Shown: piece by piece, positions 8,477 to 16,781 of the stretch
Position numbering within the stretch: position 1 is the first letter of the stretch
How the letters are laid out: each line of letters begins with the position of its first letter
Source of the DNA: Rhizobium sp. Q54
Lineage (GTDB): Bacteria; Pseudomonadota; Alphaproteobacteria; UBA2966; CAIVPW01
Assembly (NCBI GenBank): GCA_945904955.1
Contig: CAMDPO010000020.1
Coordinates: 1-41,389 of the forward strand
Direction: 5' to 3'
Length of the DNA: 41,389 nt
The notes under the pieces: model-generated
Told to the model about the DNA's origin: nothing
What the model saw: only the letters and a program-made list of their open reading frames with translations
The model's database searches: none
Translations under genes and position numbers: made by a program

Positions 8477-9034
8477 ATGGCGGATACCAATTTCGAGATT
8501 TATTACCGCAAAAAGGGTTCCGATCGCTGGATGATGGACTCCCGTTACGGGACCACCAGCAAGCAAGCAGCCCTCGACGACGCCAAAGAGCTGGAGCGCC
8601 AGCCCGATATCGACGCAGTTCGCGTCGTCCGCGAAATTCACGACCAAGAATCGGGCAACACCCGCGACACGGTCATTTACACGTCGTCCAAGCTCAAGAA
8701 GGGCGGGGCCGACGCGGGACCCAAGCGCGGCCACGACGACGACGATGACGACGACGGCCCCGCGCCGCCGCCGCGCCGGCCCACGCCGGTGCGTGCTGCG
8801 CCCGTTGCCGCTGCGGCCGCCGACGACGAGGAGGATGAAGAGGAAGAGGACGCTCCCAAGAAGAGCTGGTTCAAGCGCAAGGCGGCGCCTGAAGGCGGCG
8901 AGAGCAAGGCGGCGGTGGCGGGGGCTTCCGGCACGCGCGGCTACAAGGTGGTCGGCAAGTTCATCGTCATCGTGTTCGTCAGCTTCGGTATCGCCACGGC
9001 GACGACCGTGATCTACCAGAACTTCCTGATTTGA
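8477..9034 (+). CDS. Hypothetical tail-anchored protein with acidic linker
   Basis: This 185-residue protein has a compact N-terminal domain (about 1-75, beginning ADTNFEIYYRKKGSDRW). It is followed by a low-complexity charged linker with runs of Asp and Glu and a Pro-rich patch (about 85-135), then a single C-terminal membrane helix (about 162-180, KFIVIVFVSFGIATATTVIY). This architecture places the N-terminal domain in the cytoplasm if it is tail-anchored. It lies 55 bp upstream of the cyclase gene on the same strand, and both are membrane proteins with similar charged linkers, so a joint role in signalling is plausible. The family is not recognised. Confidence 0.75.
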   Translation: MADTNFEIYYRKKGSDRWMMDSRYGTTSKQAALDDAKELERQPDIDAVRVVREIHDQESGNTRDTVIYTSSKLKKGGADAGPKRGHDDDDDDDGPAPPPRRPTPVRAAPVAAAAADDEEDEEEEDAPKKSWFKRKAAPEGGESKAAVAGASGTRGYKVVGKFIVIVFVSFGIATATTVIYQNFLI

Positions 9035-9089
9035 ACGTGGGTCGCCGCGTCGCAATGGGTCACGAGTCCGGCGAGCGCGAGATGCGCCG

Positions 9090-10352
9090 ATGAGCGGCGG
9101 CATAGTCTTCGTCGTCACGTTCGTGGCGTCGGTGGTGTTCCTTTCCTACGTCTTCATCTCGCGCCACGAAGTCTTCGCGTTGCGCGACCTGCTGTTCGAA
9201 AACCCCGAGGAGATCGCTCGCAAGGAAAAGGCGCGCCAGATGGCCGCCGCACAGATCGCGGCGCAGAAGGCTGCTGCTCAGGCCGCCAAGGAAGCGGCGA
9301 AGCAAAGGAAGAAGCTGTCGCCCGAAGAGGAGGTGGCCGCGCAGCTCGCCGAGGCCGCCGAGGCGGCCGACGAAGAAGCGCCGCCCGAAGAGGAGGCGGC
9401 CGCAGAAGAAGAGGAAGCCGCGGACGAGACGCCCGTCGACGAGAACGCCGAAGGCTTCCGCCAGGCCAAGGTCTCCATCATGAAGTTCCTTGAATCCTCC
9501 CTCGCCGGGATGATGAAGGAAGGCTTCAAGCTCGACGGCATCTCCAAGTTCGGCTGCCACTTGTTCCTCGCCGGCGCCTCCGAGTCGCTCGGCCGCTCGA
9601 ACAAGCTCGGCGAGAAGGAGTTCGTGAAGATCCTCGAGACGTGTGTCGGCGTGCTGGGCTCGGGCCCCGACATCGCGCGCAAGTTCGGCGAGAAGTACGA
9701 GGAATACCTGCTCGAGCCGAACTACGCGAAGATGTTCCGCGCCGGTGGCGGCGCCATGGAGGCGTTCCTCGCCGGCAAGGGCGGCGACCTCGGCAAGGCC
9801 CTCAACACCGCGGTTGAGGAATTCCGCAATCCCACCGAGAAAAAGGGCGGCGGCCCGGTCGCCGTCATGTTCACCGACATCGTCGGCTCGACCAAGCTCA
9901 CCCAAGAGCTCGGCGACTCCGGTGCGCAGAAGCTCGTGCATTTGCACAACACCGTCGTGCGCAACGCGCTGCGCGAGTTCCGCGGCACCGAGGTCAAGCA
10001 CACCGGCGACGGCATCATGGCGAGCTTCGTATCCTGCCCCGAGGCGGTCGGCGCCGGCGTCGCGATTCAACGAGTTCTCAACCAGCACCGCGCCAAGGAC
10101 CCGAGCATCCTTCTGCACCTGCGCGTCGGCATCAACGCCGGCGAGCCGATCGCCGAGAACGGCGACCTGTTCGGCACCACCGTGCAGCTCGCCGCGCGCA
10201 TCTGCGACAAGGCCAGCACCGACGGCGTCTACGTCTCCCAGGTGGTGAAGGACCTGTCCCAGGGCCGCGGCACCTTCGAGAACAAAGGCACCTTCGAGAT
10301 GAAGGGCGTCCAGGAAGCCCAGACCCTCTACAACGTCGTCATCCCGAGCTGA
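9090..10352 (+). CDS. Membrane-anchored class III adenylate/guanylate cyclase
   Basis: This 420-residue protein has an N-terminal membrane helix (about 4-23), an Ala/Lys/Glu-rich coiled segment (about 45-125), a middle domain (about 130-250), and a C-terminal class III cyclase domain (about 256-420). Catalytic features are metal-binding Asp263 in FTDIVGST and Asp307 in KHTGDG, the purine-selecting Lys303, and Arg370 in QLAARI. The transition-state Asn is replaced by Gln366, a substitution that I recall in other bacterial cyclases of this type. It should make cyclic AMP (Lys present) from ATP. The middle domain may be the sensor. It probably shares a transcript with the 8477 gene. Confidence 0.9.
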   Translation: MSGGIVFVVTFVASVVFLSYVFISRHEVFALRDLLFENPEEIARKEKARQMAAAQIAAQKAAAQAAKEAAKQRKKLSPEEEVAAQLAEAAEAADEEAPPEEEAAAEEEEAADETPVDENAEGFRQAKVSIMKFLESSLAGMMKEGFKLDGISKFGCHLFLAGASESLGRSNKLGEKEFVKILETCVGVLGSGPDIARKFGEKYEEYLLEPNYAKMFRAGGGAMEAFLAGKGGDLGKALNTAVEEFRNPTEKKGGGPVAVMFTDIVGSTKLTQELGDSGAQKLVHLHNTVVRNALREFRGTEVKHTGDGIMASFVSCPEAVGAGVAIQRVLNQHRAKDPSILLHLRVGINAGEPIAENGDLFGTTVQLAARICDKASTDGVYVSQVVKDLSQGRGTFENKGTFEMKGVQEAQTLYNVVIPS

Positions 10353-10358
10353 CGCTCT

Positions 10359-11849
10359 CTAGCGAGCCGGCACCGCGACCGCATACAGCATCTTGCCGGG
10401 ATTCATGATCCCCAACGGATCGATCGCCAGCTTCACCGCGCGCATCAAGTCTATCTCCACCGCCGGCTTGTAGCGGACTAGGTCGTCGCGCTTGGCCTGG
10501 CCGATGCCGTGCTCGGCGCTGATGCTGCCGCCCGCCGCCACCGCCAGGTCGTGGACGATGCGCGCCAGGCGATCCCACTCCCCTAAGAACTTCTGCGGGT
10601 CCATGCCGACGGGCTGCGACAGGTTGTAGTGGATGTTGCCGTCGCCCAAGTGCCCGAACGCGCACACGCGCACGCCCGCCAATGCCTGAGTCACGGCGGC
10701 CTCTGCCGTGCGCATGAACTCCTGGGCGCGCGCCGGCGGAACCGAGATGTCGTGCTTGATGCTGCCGCCTTCCGCGGTCTGCGCCTGCGGGATGGTCTCG
10801 CGCAGTCGCCACATCGCCTGCGCCTGCGCCGTGCTCTGGGCCACCACCGCGTCGGCGGCGACGGCGCGCTCCAGCAGGTCAGCGAGTGCAGTCTCGACCG
10901 CGGCACCCAGCCCGTCGCCGGCGCCGCCCTCGCATTCGACCAGCAGCACCCACGGATGTAGGTCGGAAAACGGCGGCTTGGTCCCGCGCGTGTGGCGCAT
11001 GACGAACTCGAGGGCGCGCGCTGAGATGATCTCGCACGCGCTCAAGCGATCGCCGCTCGCCGCGCGCAACGTCGCCATGACGCCCAGCGCGCTCGTCACG
11101 TCGTTGACCGCGACCAACGCCGTGACGCGCTGCTCCGGCAGGGGAAAGAGTCGCAGCACCGCCGCCGTGATGATGCCAAGCGTGCCCTCGCTGCCGATCA
11201 GCAGCTGCTTGAGGTCGTAGCCGGTGTTGTCCTTCATCAGGCCGCGCAGCCCGTTCCACACGCGCCCGTCCGGCAGCACCGCTTCGAGCCCCAGCGTCAA
11301 CGCGCGCGCCGTGCCATAGCGCAGCACCTGCAGCCCGCCGGCGTTCGTCGCGAGGTTGCCGCCGATCTGGCAGCTGCCCTCCGCCCCCAGGCTCAGCGGA
11401 AACAAGAGCCCCGCGTCTGCGGCCGCCTTCTGCACCGCCGCCAGCACGCAGCCGGCCTCGACGGTGATGGTGGCTGCCTCGCGATCGAGCCCGCGCACCC
11501 GGTTCATGCGCCCGAGGTTGATCAGCACCGCGTCACCCGCCGGCGAGGGGGTAGCTCCGCCGACCAGGCCGGTGTTGCCGCCCTGGGGCACGATGGCGGT
11601 GCGCGTCTCGGCGCACACCCGCACGATCGCCGCGACGGCTTCGGTCGAATCCGGCAGCAGCAACAAGGGGGTTGCGCCCTGGTAGCGCCGCCGCTGGTCG
11701 AGCAGATGCGGCGCCAGCCGCGCCGGATCGGTGCTCCACCCGTTCGGGCCGGCAGCTGCCTTCAATCGCTCGAGCACCGAATTCGGAATACGACCGATTG
11801 CCTGCGCTGCCCCGCTTGCCGTAGAGGATGGTTGTCCCGTCGTCGTCAT
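10359..11849 (-). CDS. FAD-binding oxidase/dehydrogenase of the GlcD / D-lactate dehydrogenase family
   Basis: This 496-residue flavoprotein oxidises a 2-hydroxy acid (D-lactate, glycolate or 2-hydroxyglutarate type); the exact substrate cannot be told from sequence. The FAD_binding_4 (PCMH) domain shows VPQGGNTGLVGGATP, IGGNLATNAGG, YDLKQLLIGSEGTLGI. The C-terminal FAD-oxidase domain shows FGHLGDGNIHYN and the conserved EHGIGQAKRD. The frame extends to 12353, but ATG 11849 begins just before the conserved N-terminus. It is convergent with the cyclase gene (6 bp between stops) and divergent from the small lipoprotein gene. Confidence 0.9.
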   Translation of the reverse strand: MTTTGQPSSTASGAAQAIGRIPNSVLERLKAAAGPNGWSTDPARLAPHLLDQRRRYQGATPLLLLPDSTEAVAAIVRVCAETRTAIVPQGGNTGLVGGATPSPAGDAVLINLGRMNRVRGLDREAATITVEAGCVLAAVQKAAADAGLLFPLSLGAEGSCQIGGNLATNAGGLQVLRYGTARALTLGLEAVLPDGRVWNGLRGLMKDNTGYDLKQLLIGSEGTLGIITAAVLRLFPLPEQRVTALVAVNDVTSALGVMATLRAASGDRLSACEIISARALEFVMRHTRGTKPPFSDLHPWVLLVECEGGAGDGLGAAVETALADLLERAVAADAVVAQSTAQAQAMWRLRETIPQAQTAEGGSIKHDISVPPARAQEFMRTAEAAVTQALAGVRVCAFGHLGDGNIHYNLSQPVGMDPQKFLGEWDRLARIVHDLAVAAGGSISAEHGIGQAKRDDLVRYKPAVEIDLMRAVKLAIDPLGIMNPGKMLYAVAVPAR

Positions 11850-11915
11850 GACCCGTCGGCCGCCTTTGCGGCTACCTTCGGCCGATTGGCGAAACCCTTC
11901 AAGAGCGGCAAACCC

Positions 11916-12263
11916 ATGCGGCCAGCAGCCCTCGTTCTGTCGATCTTGCTCGCCGCATCCGCGGGCTGCGCCGGCCAGCAGCGCGCCGACCTGCTCGGCC
12001 AGCGCGGACCCATCGCGGTCGTGGGCACGTTGCGCTGCCTGCCGGTGCGCCCCAACGCTCCCGCCACCGAATGCGTGCTCGGCCTCGAAGACGACTCGGC
12101 GCGCTACTACCGCCTGCAGGAAAGCCTGCTGCTCGCCGACCGGCCGCTCACCGCCACCGATCAGAACGCCCGCGTCGCCATTGCCGGCACGTTCACCCCG
12201 GGGGGCGACGATCGCTTCGCCGTCGTCGGCACCATCGCCATCGCTTCGCTCGCGCGCATCTAG
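11916..12263 (+). CDS. Small predicted lipoprotein, unknown function
   Basis: This 115-residue protein starts at ATG 11916, the first start giving a signal sequence (MRPAALVLSILLAASAGC). Cys17-18 lies in an approximate lipobox (S-A-G-C). The mature part has short beta-like segments (GPIAVVGTLRCLPV, ECVLGLEDDSARYYRL, RVAIAGTF, DRFAVVGTIAI), compatible with a small OB-like barrel; this is inference. The frame is open further upstream, but that region overlaps the divergent oxidase gene. It ends at a hairpin terminator. I do not recognise the family. Confidence 0.7.
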   Translation: MRPAALVLSILLAASAGCAGQQRADLLGQRGPIAVVGTLRCLPVRPNAPATECVLGLEDDSARYYRLQESLLLADRPLTATDQNARVAIAGTFTPGGDDRFAVVGTIAIASLARI

Positions 12264-12300
12264 CTCGAACCCTCCCCCTTCCAGGGGGGGGGACTCGAGC
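12263..12300 (+). terminator. Inverted repeat between convergent genes
   Basis: GCTCGA (12263-12268) and TCGAGC (12295-12300) flank an inner CCTCCCCC/GGGGGGGG stem. The element lies between the stop of the lipoprotein gene and that of the Sua5-like gene, so it probably terminates both. Similar CCCTCCCC palindromes occur at 14075 and 15848. Confidence 0.6.
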
Positions 12301-12309
12301 GGCGCTCGT

Positions 12310-13254
12310 TCAGCGCGCGCTTGCGCGCCGCAGCCGATCGTTGATCGCGGCACCCAGGCCTTCTTCGGGAATCGTCACCGCCGCAATCGTCTCGACACCC
12401 GCGTCGTCGAGCGCGCGCAGTGCCGCGTACAGATTCGCCGCCGCCTCCCCGAGGTCGCCGCGCTCGCTCAAATTGATCTCCATCTTGGCGCCGCGCAAGA
12501 CCTGCGCACCGAACGTCAGTGCGCCTTCGTGAGCGGAGACGCTCGTCGCATGGAGGCGCACCCGCGCGCGCGGCGCGTAGTGGCTGGCGAGTTGTCCGGG
12601 CGAGTGCGGGCGCGCCGCATCGCCGGCCGTGGCCAGCGCGCGTCCCAGCACCCGCTCGATCTCCGCCCTGTCGATGCCGCCAGGCCGCAACAGCCGCGCG
12701 CCCCCGTCGAGCGTCACCACCGTGCTCTCGATGCCGACTCGGCACGGCCCACCGTCGAGCACCAGATCGGCCAACCCCGATGACACGTGCTCCGCCCGCG
12801 TCGGGCTGACCCGCCCGGAGGGATTGGCGCTCGGCGCCGCCAACGGCCGCCCCGCCGCGCGCAGCAGCGCCAGCGCCACCGGATGATCAGGAATGCGCAA
12901 CGCGACGGTATCGAGCCCGGCGGTGACCGCCGCCGCGATGCGCGCGCCCGCGCGCTTGCGCAACACCAGCGTCAGCGACCCCGGCCAGAACGTGCGCGCC
13001 AGCACTCGCGCCGCATCGTCGAACTCCGCCAGCGCTTCCGCTTCGGCAAGCGCGGCGACATGAACAATGAGTGGATTGTGCGCCGGCCGCCCCTTGGCGC
13101 CGTACAGCGCCGCCACGGCATCGTCGCTGCCGGCATCGGCGCCCAGCCCGTACACGGTCTCCGTGGGAAACGCGACCAGCTTGCCCGCCCGCAGCAGCGC
13201 CGCCGCCGCGGCGATCGCCGCGTCGCTGGCCGCGACGATCTTGGTGCCGCTCAC
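12310..13254 (-). CDS. L-threonylcarbamoyladenylate synthase (Sua5/YwlC type)
   Basis: This 314-residue enzyme makes threonylcarbamoyl-AMP from threonine, bicarbonate and ATP for the t6A37 modification of ANN-decoding tRNAs. Motifs are VAFPTETVYGLGADA, KGRPAHNPLIVHV, FWPGSLTLVL and SANPSGRVSPT. After the YrdC domain (about 1-200) comes a Sua5 C-terminal domain with HSPGQLASHYAP, making it the long Sua5 form rather than short TsaC. The GTG start at 13254 overlaps the TGA of the upstream gene (GTGA), which indicates translational coupling. The far longer frame upstream is a shadow of that gene. Confidence 0.93.
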   Translation of the reverse strand: MSGTKIVAASDAAIAAAAALLRAGKLVAFPTETVYGLGADAGSDDAVAALYGAKGRPAHNPLIVHVAALAEAEALAEFDDAARVLARTFWPGSLTLVLRKRAGARIAAAVTAGLDTVALRIPDHPVALALLRAAGRPLAAPSANPSGRVSPTRAEHVSSGLADLVLDGGPCRVGIESTVVTLDGGARLLRPGGIDRAEIERVLGRALATAGDAARPHSPGQLASHYAPRARVRLHATSVSAHEGALTFGAQVLRGAKMEINLSERGDLGEAAANLYAALRALDDAGVETIAAVTIPEEGLGAAINDRLRRASAR

Positions 13255-14075
13255 CCGACCTCGGCCTCGCACACCAGCGCGCCGGCCGAGCTCACGCAGC
13301 GCACCGCCGCGACCTTGCCGCCGTCCTCGCGCACCAGCACGTCGACGCCGTCGTCCCAGAACAGCGGCGATGGGAAGCGCGCGGTGAGCGTGAACGCACC
13401 GGTCGCCGCACCGGCAGCGCGGCACGCGTCCAGCGCCCACGTCACCGTCATCAGCGCGTTGGCGACGGGCGCGCGCAGGCCATTGCGCACCGCATACGCT
13501 GGATCGAAGCGCAGGCGATTGCCCGCCTCTTCGCTGTAGGCCTGCACCTTCGCCGAGGTCAGCAGCTTGCGCCCCACCAGTCTGTGTCCGGCGCGCGGGT
13601 CGCCCTGAAATCCGGGTGCGTCGCGCAGCCAGCTCGGCTCGGCGACCAGCGTCGTCGCCGTCGCGGTCGCCACCACCGCACCGTCCCGGCCCAGGAAATC
13701 GAACCCGGCGCGCGCCTTCTCGCCCCCGGGCGTCTGCTCGACATGCTCGACCTTGGCGCGCACGCCGAGCTTCTCGTCCACCGCGAACGGCGTGTGAACC
13801 TGGATGCGTTGCTCCAGGTGAAGGAGCTTGTCGGGCGCGCGAATCTTGCTCTTGCGCACCGCCAGCACGCAGTCGATGCCGAGCAGCGAGGCATCCGCGT
13901 TCGCGCCGAGTGGGCCCGGGTCCACGTCGCACGCCGCCAGCATGCGCCGCTGGCGCGTCTTGCTGACCGAGGCCTCGGCAATGCCGAGCGACGTACCGGC
14001 CACGGTCGGCAGGTCGGCGGCGCCTCGTCGGGTATCGGGGGTTGCGGCCAAGGGCCGGACTCTAGCGATAGACAC
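13251..14075 (-). CDS. Hotdog-fold protein, MaoC/acyl-dehydratase-like
   Basis: This protein of about 274 residues has two hotdog-like halves. The first (about 40-150) includes the RIQVHTPFAVDEKLGVRAKV strand-turn-strand and a TATTLVAEP ending. The second (about 190-274) includes FTLTARFPSPLFWDDGVDV. The arrangement resembles MaoC-type or FAS1-like dehydratases acting on acyl-CoA, but I do not see the canonical catalytic Asp/His motif clearly. The start GTG 14075 directly follows GGGGGAGGG, which is one arm of a perfect hairpin (14075-14097). The next gene starts within its stop codon. It lies divergent to an acyl-CoA ligase, consistent with acyl metabolism. Confidence 0.6.
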   Translation of the reverse strand: MSIARVRPLAATPDTRRGAADLPTVAGTSLGIAEASVSKTRQRRMLAACDVDPGPLGANADASLLGIDCVLAVRKSKIRAPDKLLHLEQRIQVHTPFAVDEKLGVRAKVEHVEQTPGGEKARAGFDFLGRDGAVVATATATTLVAEPSWLRDAPGFQGDPRAGHRLVGRKLLTSAKVQAYSEEAGNRLRFDPAYAVRNGLRAPVANALMTVTWALDACRAAGAATGAFTLTARFPSPLFWDDGVDVLVREDGGKVAAVRCVSSAGALVCEAEVG

Positions 14076-14097
14076 CCTCCCCCTTCCAGGGGGAGGG
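14075..14097 (-). promoter_or_regulatory. Hairpin enclosing the ribosome-binding site of the hotdog gene
   Basis: CCCTCCCCC (14075-14083) pairs perfectly with GGGGGAGGG (14089-14097) around a 5-nt loop. On the minus strand the arm GGGGGAGGG abuts the GTG start and is the only good Shine-Dalgarno sequence, so in the RNA the ribosome site could be occluded. It may simply be a mobile palindrome or an upstream terminator. Confidence 0.45.
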
Positions 14098-14158
14098 AGC
14101 ACACAGGCTGCTATCGGCCGGCGCCCGCGCTACCATGATCCTCGGGGGAGGGCCGACG

Positions 14159-15847
14159 GTGACCGGGCACGCGTGGCTGACCAAGTATCCGCCGGCAATC
14201 CGCTGGGATGCCGAGATCCCGTGCCGGCCGCTCACGGACCTCCTGACCGAGTCGGCCAAGCGCTTCCCGACCAATCCCTGCCTCGACTTCCTCGGCCGCC
14301 GCTACACCTACGCCGAGGTGGCGCTCCTCGTGGAGAAGGCGGCCAAGGGTTTCCAGCGCATCGGCGTCAAAAAGGGCACCCGCGTCGGCCTGTTCCTGCC
14401 GAACTCGCCGCACTCGGTGATCGCGTATTGCGGCGCGCTGCGCGCCGGCGCGATCGTCGTCAACTACAGCCCGCTGTACGCCGAGCCGCAGCTGCGCCAC
14501 CAAGTCGACGACTCGGGCACCGAGATCATGGTGACCCTCGACGTTGCCTTGCTCTACCCGAAGGTCGTCGCGATGGTCGGCAACACCGCGCTCAAGCGCC
14601 TGGTGGTCGGCACGCTGCCCGAGGTGCTGCCGTTCCCGAAGAACCTGCTCTACCCCATCGTCAAGCGCAGTGAGATCTGGCGCGGCCCGCGCGATCCCAA
14701 CGACGTCGCCTTCGCCGATCTGATCGACAACGACGGCAAGCCCGACCCGGTCGCCATCGATCCGAAGAGCGACGTCGCGGTGCTGCAGTACACCGGCGGC
14801 ACCACGGGCGTGCCCAAGGGCGCCATGCTCACCCACGCCAACCTGTTCGCCAACGCGCACCAGGCCATGCTGTGGCTCGAAGGCGTGCAGTGGGGCCAGG
14901 AGAAGATGCTCGGCGCGCTCCCCTTTTTCCACGTGTTCGCCATGACCGTGGTGATGAACCTCGGCCTCTACATCGGCGCCGAGATCATCCTGCATCCGCG
15001 CTTCGTCTTGGACGACGTACTCAAGGATATCCACAAGAAACGCCCGACGCTGGTGCCCGGCGTCCCCACCATGTTCGCCGCCATCAACGGCTCGCCCAAG
15101 GTGAAGGACCTCGACCTCAAGTCGATCAAGTTCTGCATCTCCGGCGGCGCGCCGCTGCCCGTCGAAGTCAAGGCGCGCTTCGAGGCGCTCACCGGCTGCA
15201 AGCTCGTCGAGGGCTACGGCCTCACCGAGTGCGCCCCGGTCGCCAGCTGCAATCCGCTCTATGGCGTCAACAAGCCGGGCTCGATCGGCCAGCCGCTGCC
15301 CGGCACCACCATCGTCATCACCGACCGCGATGACCCGCACAAGATCCTGGGCACCGGCGAGCGCGGCGAGATCTGCATCAGCGGTCCCCAGGTCATGCCC
15401 GGCTACTGGAAGCGCCCGCAGGAGACCGCGGCGCAGATCGTCGATGGGCGCCTGCGCACCGGCGACATCGGCACGATCGATGAGGAGGGCTATGTCTTCC
15501 TCATCGACCGCATCAAGGACCTGATCCTGGTGGGTGGCTTCAACGTCTATCCGCGCAACATCGAGGAAGCCATCTACCAGCACGCGTCCGTCGCCGAGTG
15601 CACGGTCGTCGGCATCCCCGACGAGCGCCTCGGCCAATCGGTCAAAGCGTTTGTGCGCTGCAAGGACAACGCCCACCTCGACGCCGCCGAGCTGATGGAC
15701 TACCTGCGCACCCGCATCGGCAAGCACGAGCTCCCCCGCGAAATCGAATTCCGCGCCCAGCTCCCCAAAACCATGGTCGGCAAGCTGTCGAAGAAAGAGC
15801 TCGTCGAAGAAGAGGTCGCCAAGTTCCGCGCGCGCACAACGGTCTAA
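14159..15847 (+). CDS. Long-chain acyl-CoA ligase (AMP-binding, FadD-like)
   Basis: This ANL-superfamily enzyme of about 562 residues adenylates a fatty acid and transfers it to CoA. Motifs are the P-loop-like YTGGTTGVPKGAMLTHAN (A3), LPFFHVFAMT, ISGGAPLP, the A5 core GYGLTECAP, GTGERGEICISGP, TGD (A7), DRIKDLILVGGFNVYP (A8) and a late lysine in LPKTMVGKLSKKEL (A10). The start is GTG 14159, which has GGGGGAGGG 6 nt upstream. ATG 14135, 8 codons earlier, is possible but lacks a ribosome site. A perfect hairpin follows the stop immediately. Chain-length specificity cannot be judged. Confidence 0.92.
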   Translation: MTGHAWLTKYPPAIRWDAEIPCRPLTDLLTESAKRFPTNPCLDFLGRRYTYAEVALLVEKAAKGFQRIGVKKGTRVGLFLPNSPHSVIAYCGALRAGAIVVNYSPLYAEPQLRHQVDDSGTEIMVTLDVALLYPKVVAMVGNTALKRLVVGTLPEVLPFPKNLLYPIVKRSEIWRGPRDPNDVAFADLIDNDGKPDPVAIDPKSDVAVLQYTGGTTGVPKGAMLTHANLFANAHQAMLWLEGVQWGQEKMLGALPFFHVFAMTVVMNLGLYIGAEIILHPRFVLDDVLKDIHKKRPTLVPGVPTMFAAINGSPKVKDLDLKSIKFCISGGAPLPVEVKARFEALTGCKLVEGYGLTECAPVASCNPLYGVNKPGSIGQPLPGTTIVITDRDDPHKILGTGERGEICISGPQVMPGYWKRPQETAAQIVDGRLRTGDIGTIDEEGYVFLIDRIKDLILVGGFNVYPRNIEEAIYQHASVAECTVVGIPDERLGQSVKAFVRCKDNAHLDAAELMDYLRTRIGKHELPREIEFRAQLPKTMVGKLSKKELVEEEVAKFRARTTV

Positions 15848-15870
15848 CCCTCCCCTTCTCAAGGGGAGGG
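15848..15870 (+). terminator. Hairpin after the acyl-CoA ligase gene
   Basis: A perfect 10-bp stem (15848-15857 with 15861-15870, arm CCCTCCCCTT) with a 3-nt loop begins one base after the stop codon. There is no T-tract. It belongs to the same palindrome family as 12271 and 14075. Confidence 0.6.
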
Positions 15871-15905
15871 CAGGGTGGGGATAGTCTCAGCGGACACGGT
15901 GCACG

Positions 15906-16085
15906 ATGCCCCAAGACCCCCGCACCTTCATCGCCCAACGTCTCCGCAATGAGATGACCGACGCCGAGCGGCGTCTGTGGAGTCACTTGCGTGACTCCCA
16001 GTTGGGCGTCCGCTTCCGCCGCCAAGAACCGATCGGCGACGATGCGACCGGCCGCGAATTGTCGAGCACGTTGAGCTGGCCATAA
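15906..16085 (+). pseudogene. Truncated DUF559 (endonuclease-like) protein
   Basis: ATG 15906 opens a 59-codon frame whose first 45 residues match the start of DUF559 proteins, a family with a Vsr/restriction-endonuclease-like fold. Signature pieces are RLRNEMTDAERRLW and QLGVRFRRQEPIG. Homology ends after IGD (about 16040), where the catalytic core should begin, and the frame stops at TAA 16083-16085 in unrelated sequence. The broken end overlaps the broken 3' end of the minus-strand hydrolase-like gene, so both were cut at one junction. Confidence 0.65.
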
Positions 16086-16744
16086 TGATCGCCAGGGCTC
16101 GGCACGATGTCGCCGCGCATCGCAAAGCTGCGAACGTTGTCGGCGGTCTCACCCGGCTGCAGGCCATTTATGCCGAGCCCGCGGTAGGTAATCGCTTCGA
16201 ATTGCGTTCTACCTTCGGCGTTGAGCTCTTTCATCACCGTCTGGACGTACGGCGCCGATTGGGATTCGCCGATGATCGTCACTCGCGTGTTTGGTCCGGC
16301 ACGAAGGCTGACCTGCAATTCGATGTAGTCTCTTACAGCGTTCAGATTTTCTGTCCGGTACGCGCCGAGGACGATGCCCCCGACGCCGGCGGCATCGGCT
16401 GATTGCTGCCAGGACGTACCGGCGAACGAAATGATCAGCTGGTCGCCTTTTTGCCAGACGCTAGCGTCCAAGCCGGACGCGACCTGCTGTATCTCGGCGA
16501 CCAGGAGCAGGTCGTCCGGCCGCTCTGCGCCGTCGGCGAGCGTATCGGGCTGGAGGATTTCGGTCTGGTAGGCTCCGGTAGGATTGCCATTCTCATCGAG
16601 AACGGGGATGAGGATGTTGTTGCCCTCGGCATCGACCACCGGATCGCCGTTTGCATCTCGCTCCACGGAATAGACCGTGTGAGTCTGGTATGTCTCCATC
16701 GCGATGTCATAGCCGTCGACGACGCTCAGCGGTTCGCCCGTCAT
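15983..16744 (-). CDS. Lipase-like alpha/beta-hydrolase domain protein, 3' end replaced
   Basis: ATG 16744 (G-rich ribosome site upstream) opens a frame of about 253 residues. The region LIISFAGTS ... RVTIIGESQSAP resembles the oxyanion and nucleophile-elbow region of class 3 lipases, with the elbow GESQS instead of GHSLG. An acidic Asp/Gly/Asn-rich stretch (about 25-60) recalls calcium-binding secreted proteins. Homologous-looking sequence ends at GDHYGQLNVLDNS; the remaining roughly 25 residues derive from the opposite strand of the DUF559 remnant. The intact protein was therefore probably longer and may have been a type I secretion substrate, given the HlyD remnant upstream. Activity is doubtful. 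Confidence 0.55.
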   Translation of the reverse strand: MTGEPLSVVDGYDIAMETYQTHTVYSVERDANGDPVVDAEGNNILIPVLDENGNPTGAYQTEILQPDTLADGAERPDDLLLVAEIQQVASGLDASVWQKGDQLIISFAGTSWQQSADAAGVGGIVLGAYRTENLNAVRDYIELQVSLRAGPNTRVTIIGESQSAPYVQTVMKELNAEGRTQFEAITYRGLGINGLQPGETADNVRSFAMRGDIVPSPGDHYGQLNVLDNSRPVASSPIGSWRRKRTPNWESRK

Positions 16745-16781
16745 GTGGTTTTCCCCCCAAAGGTGTTGCGACGCGACGCGC

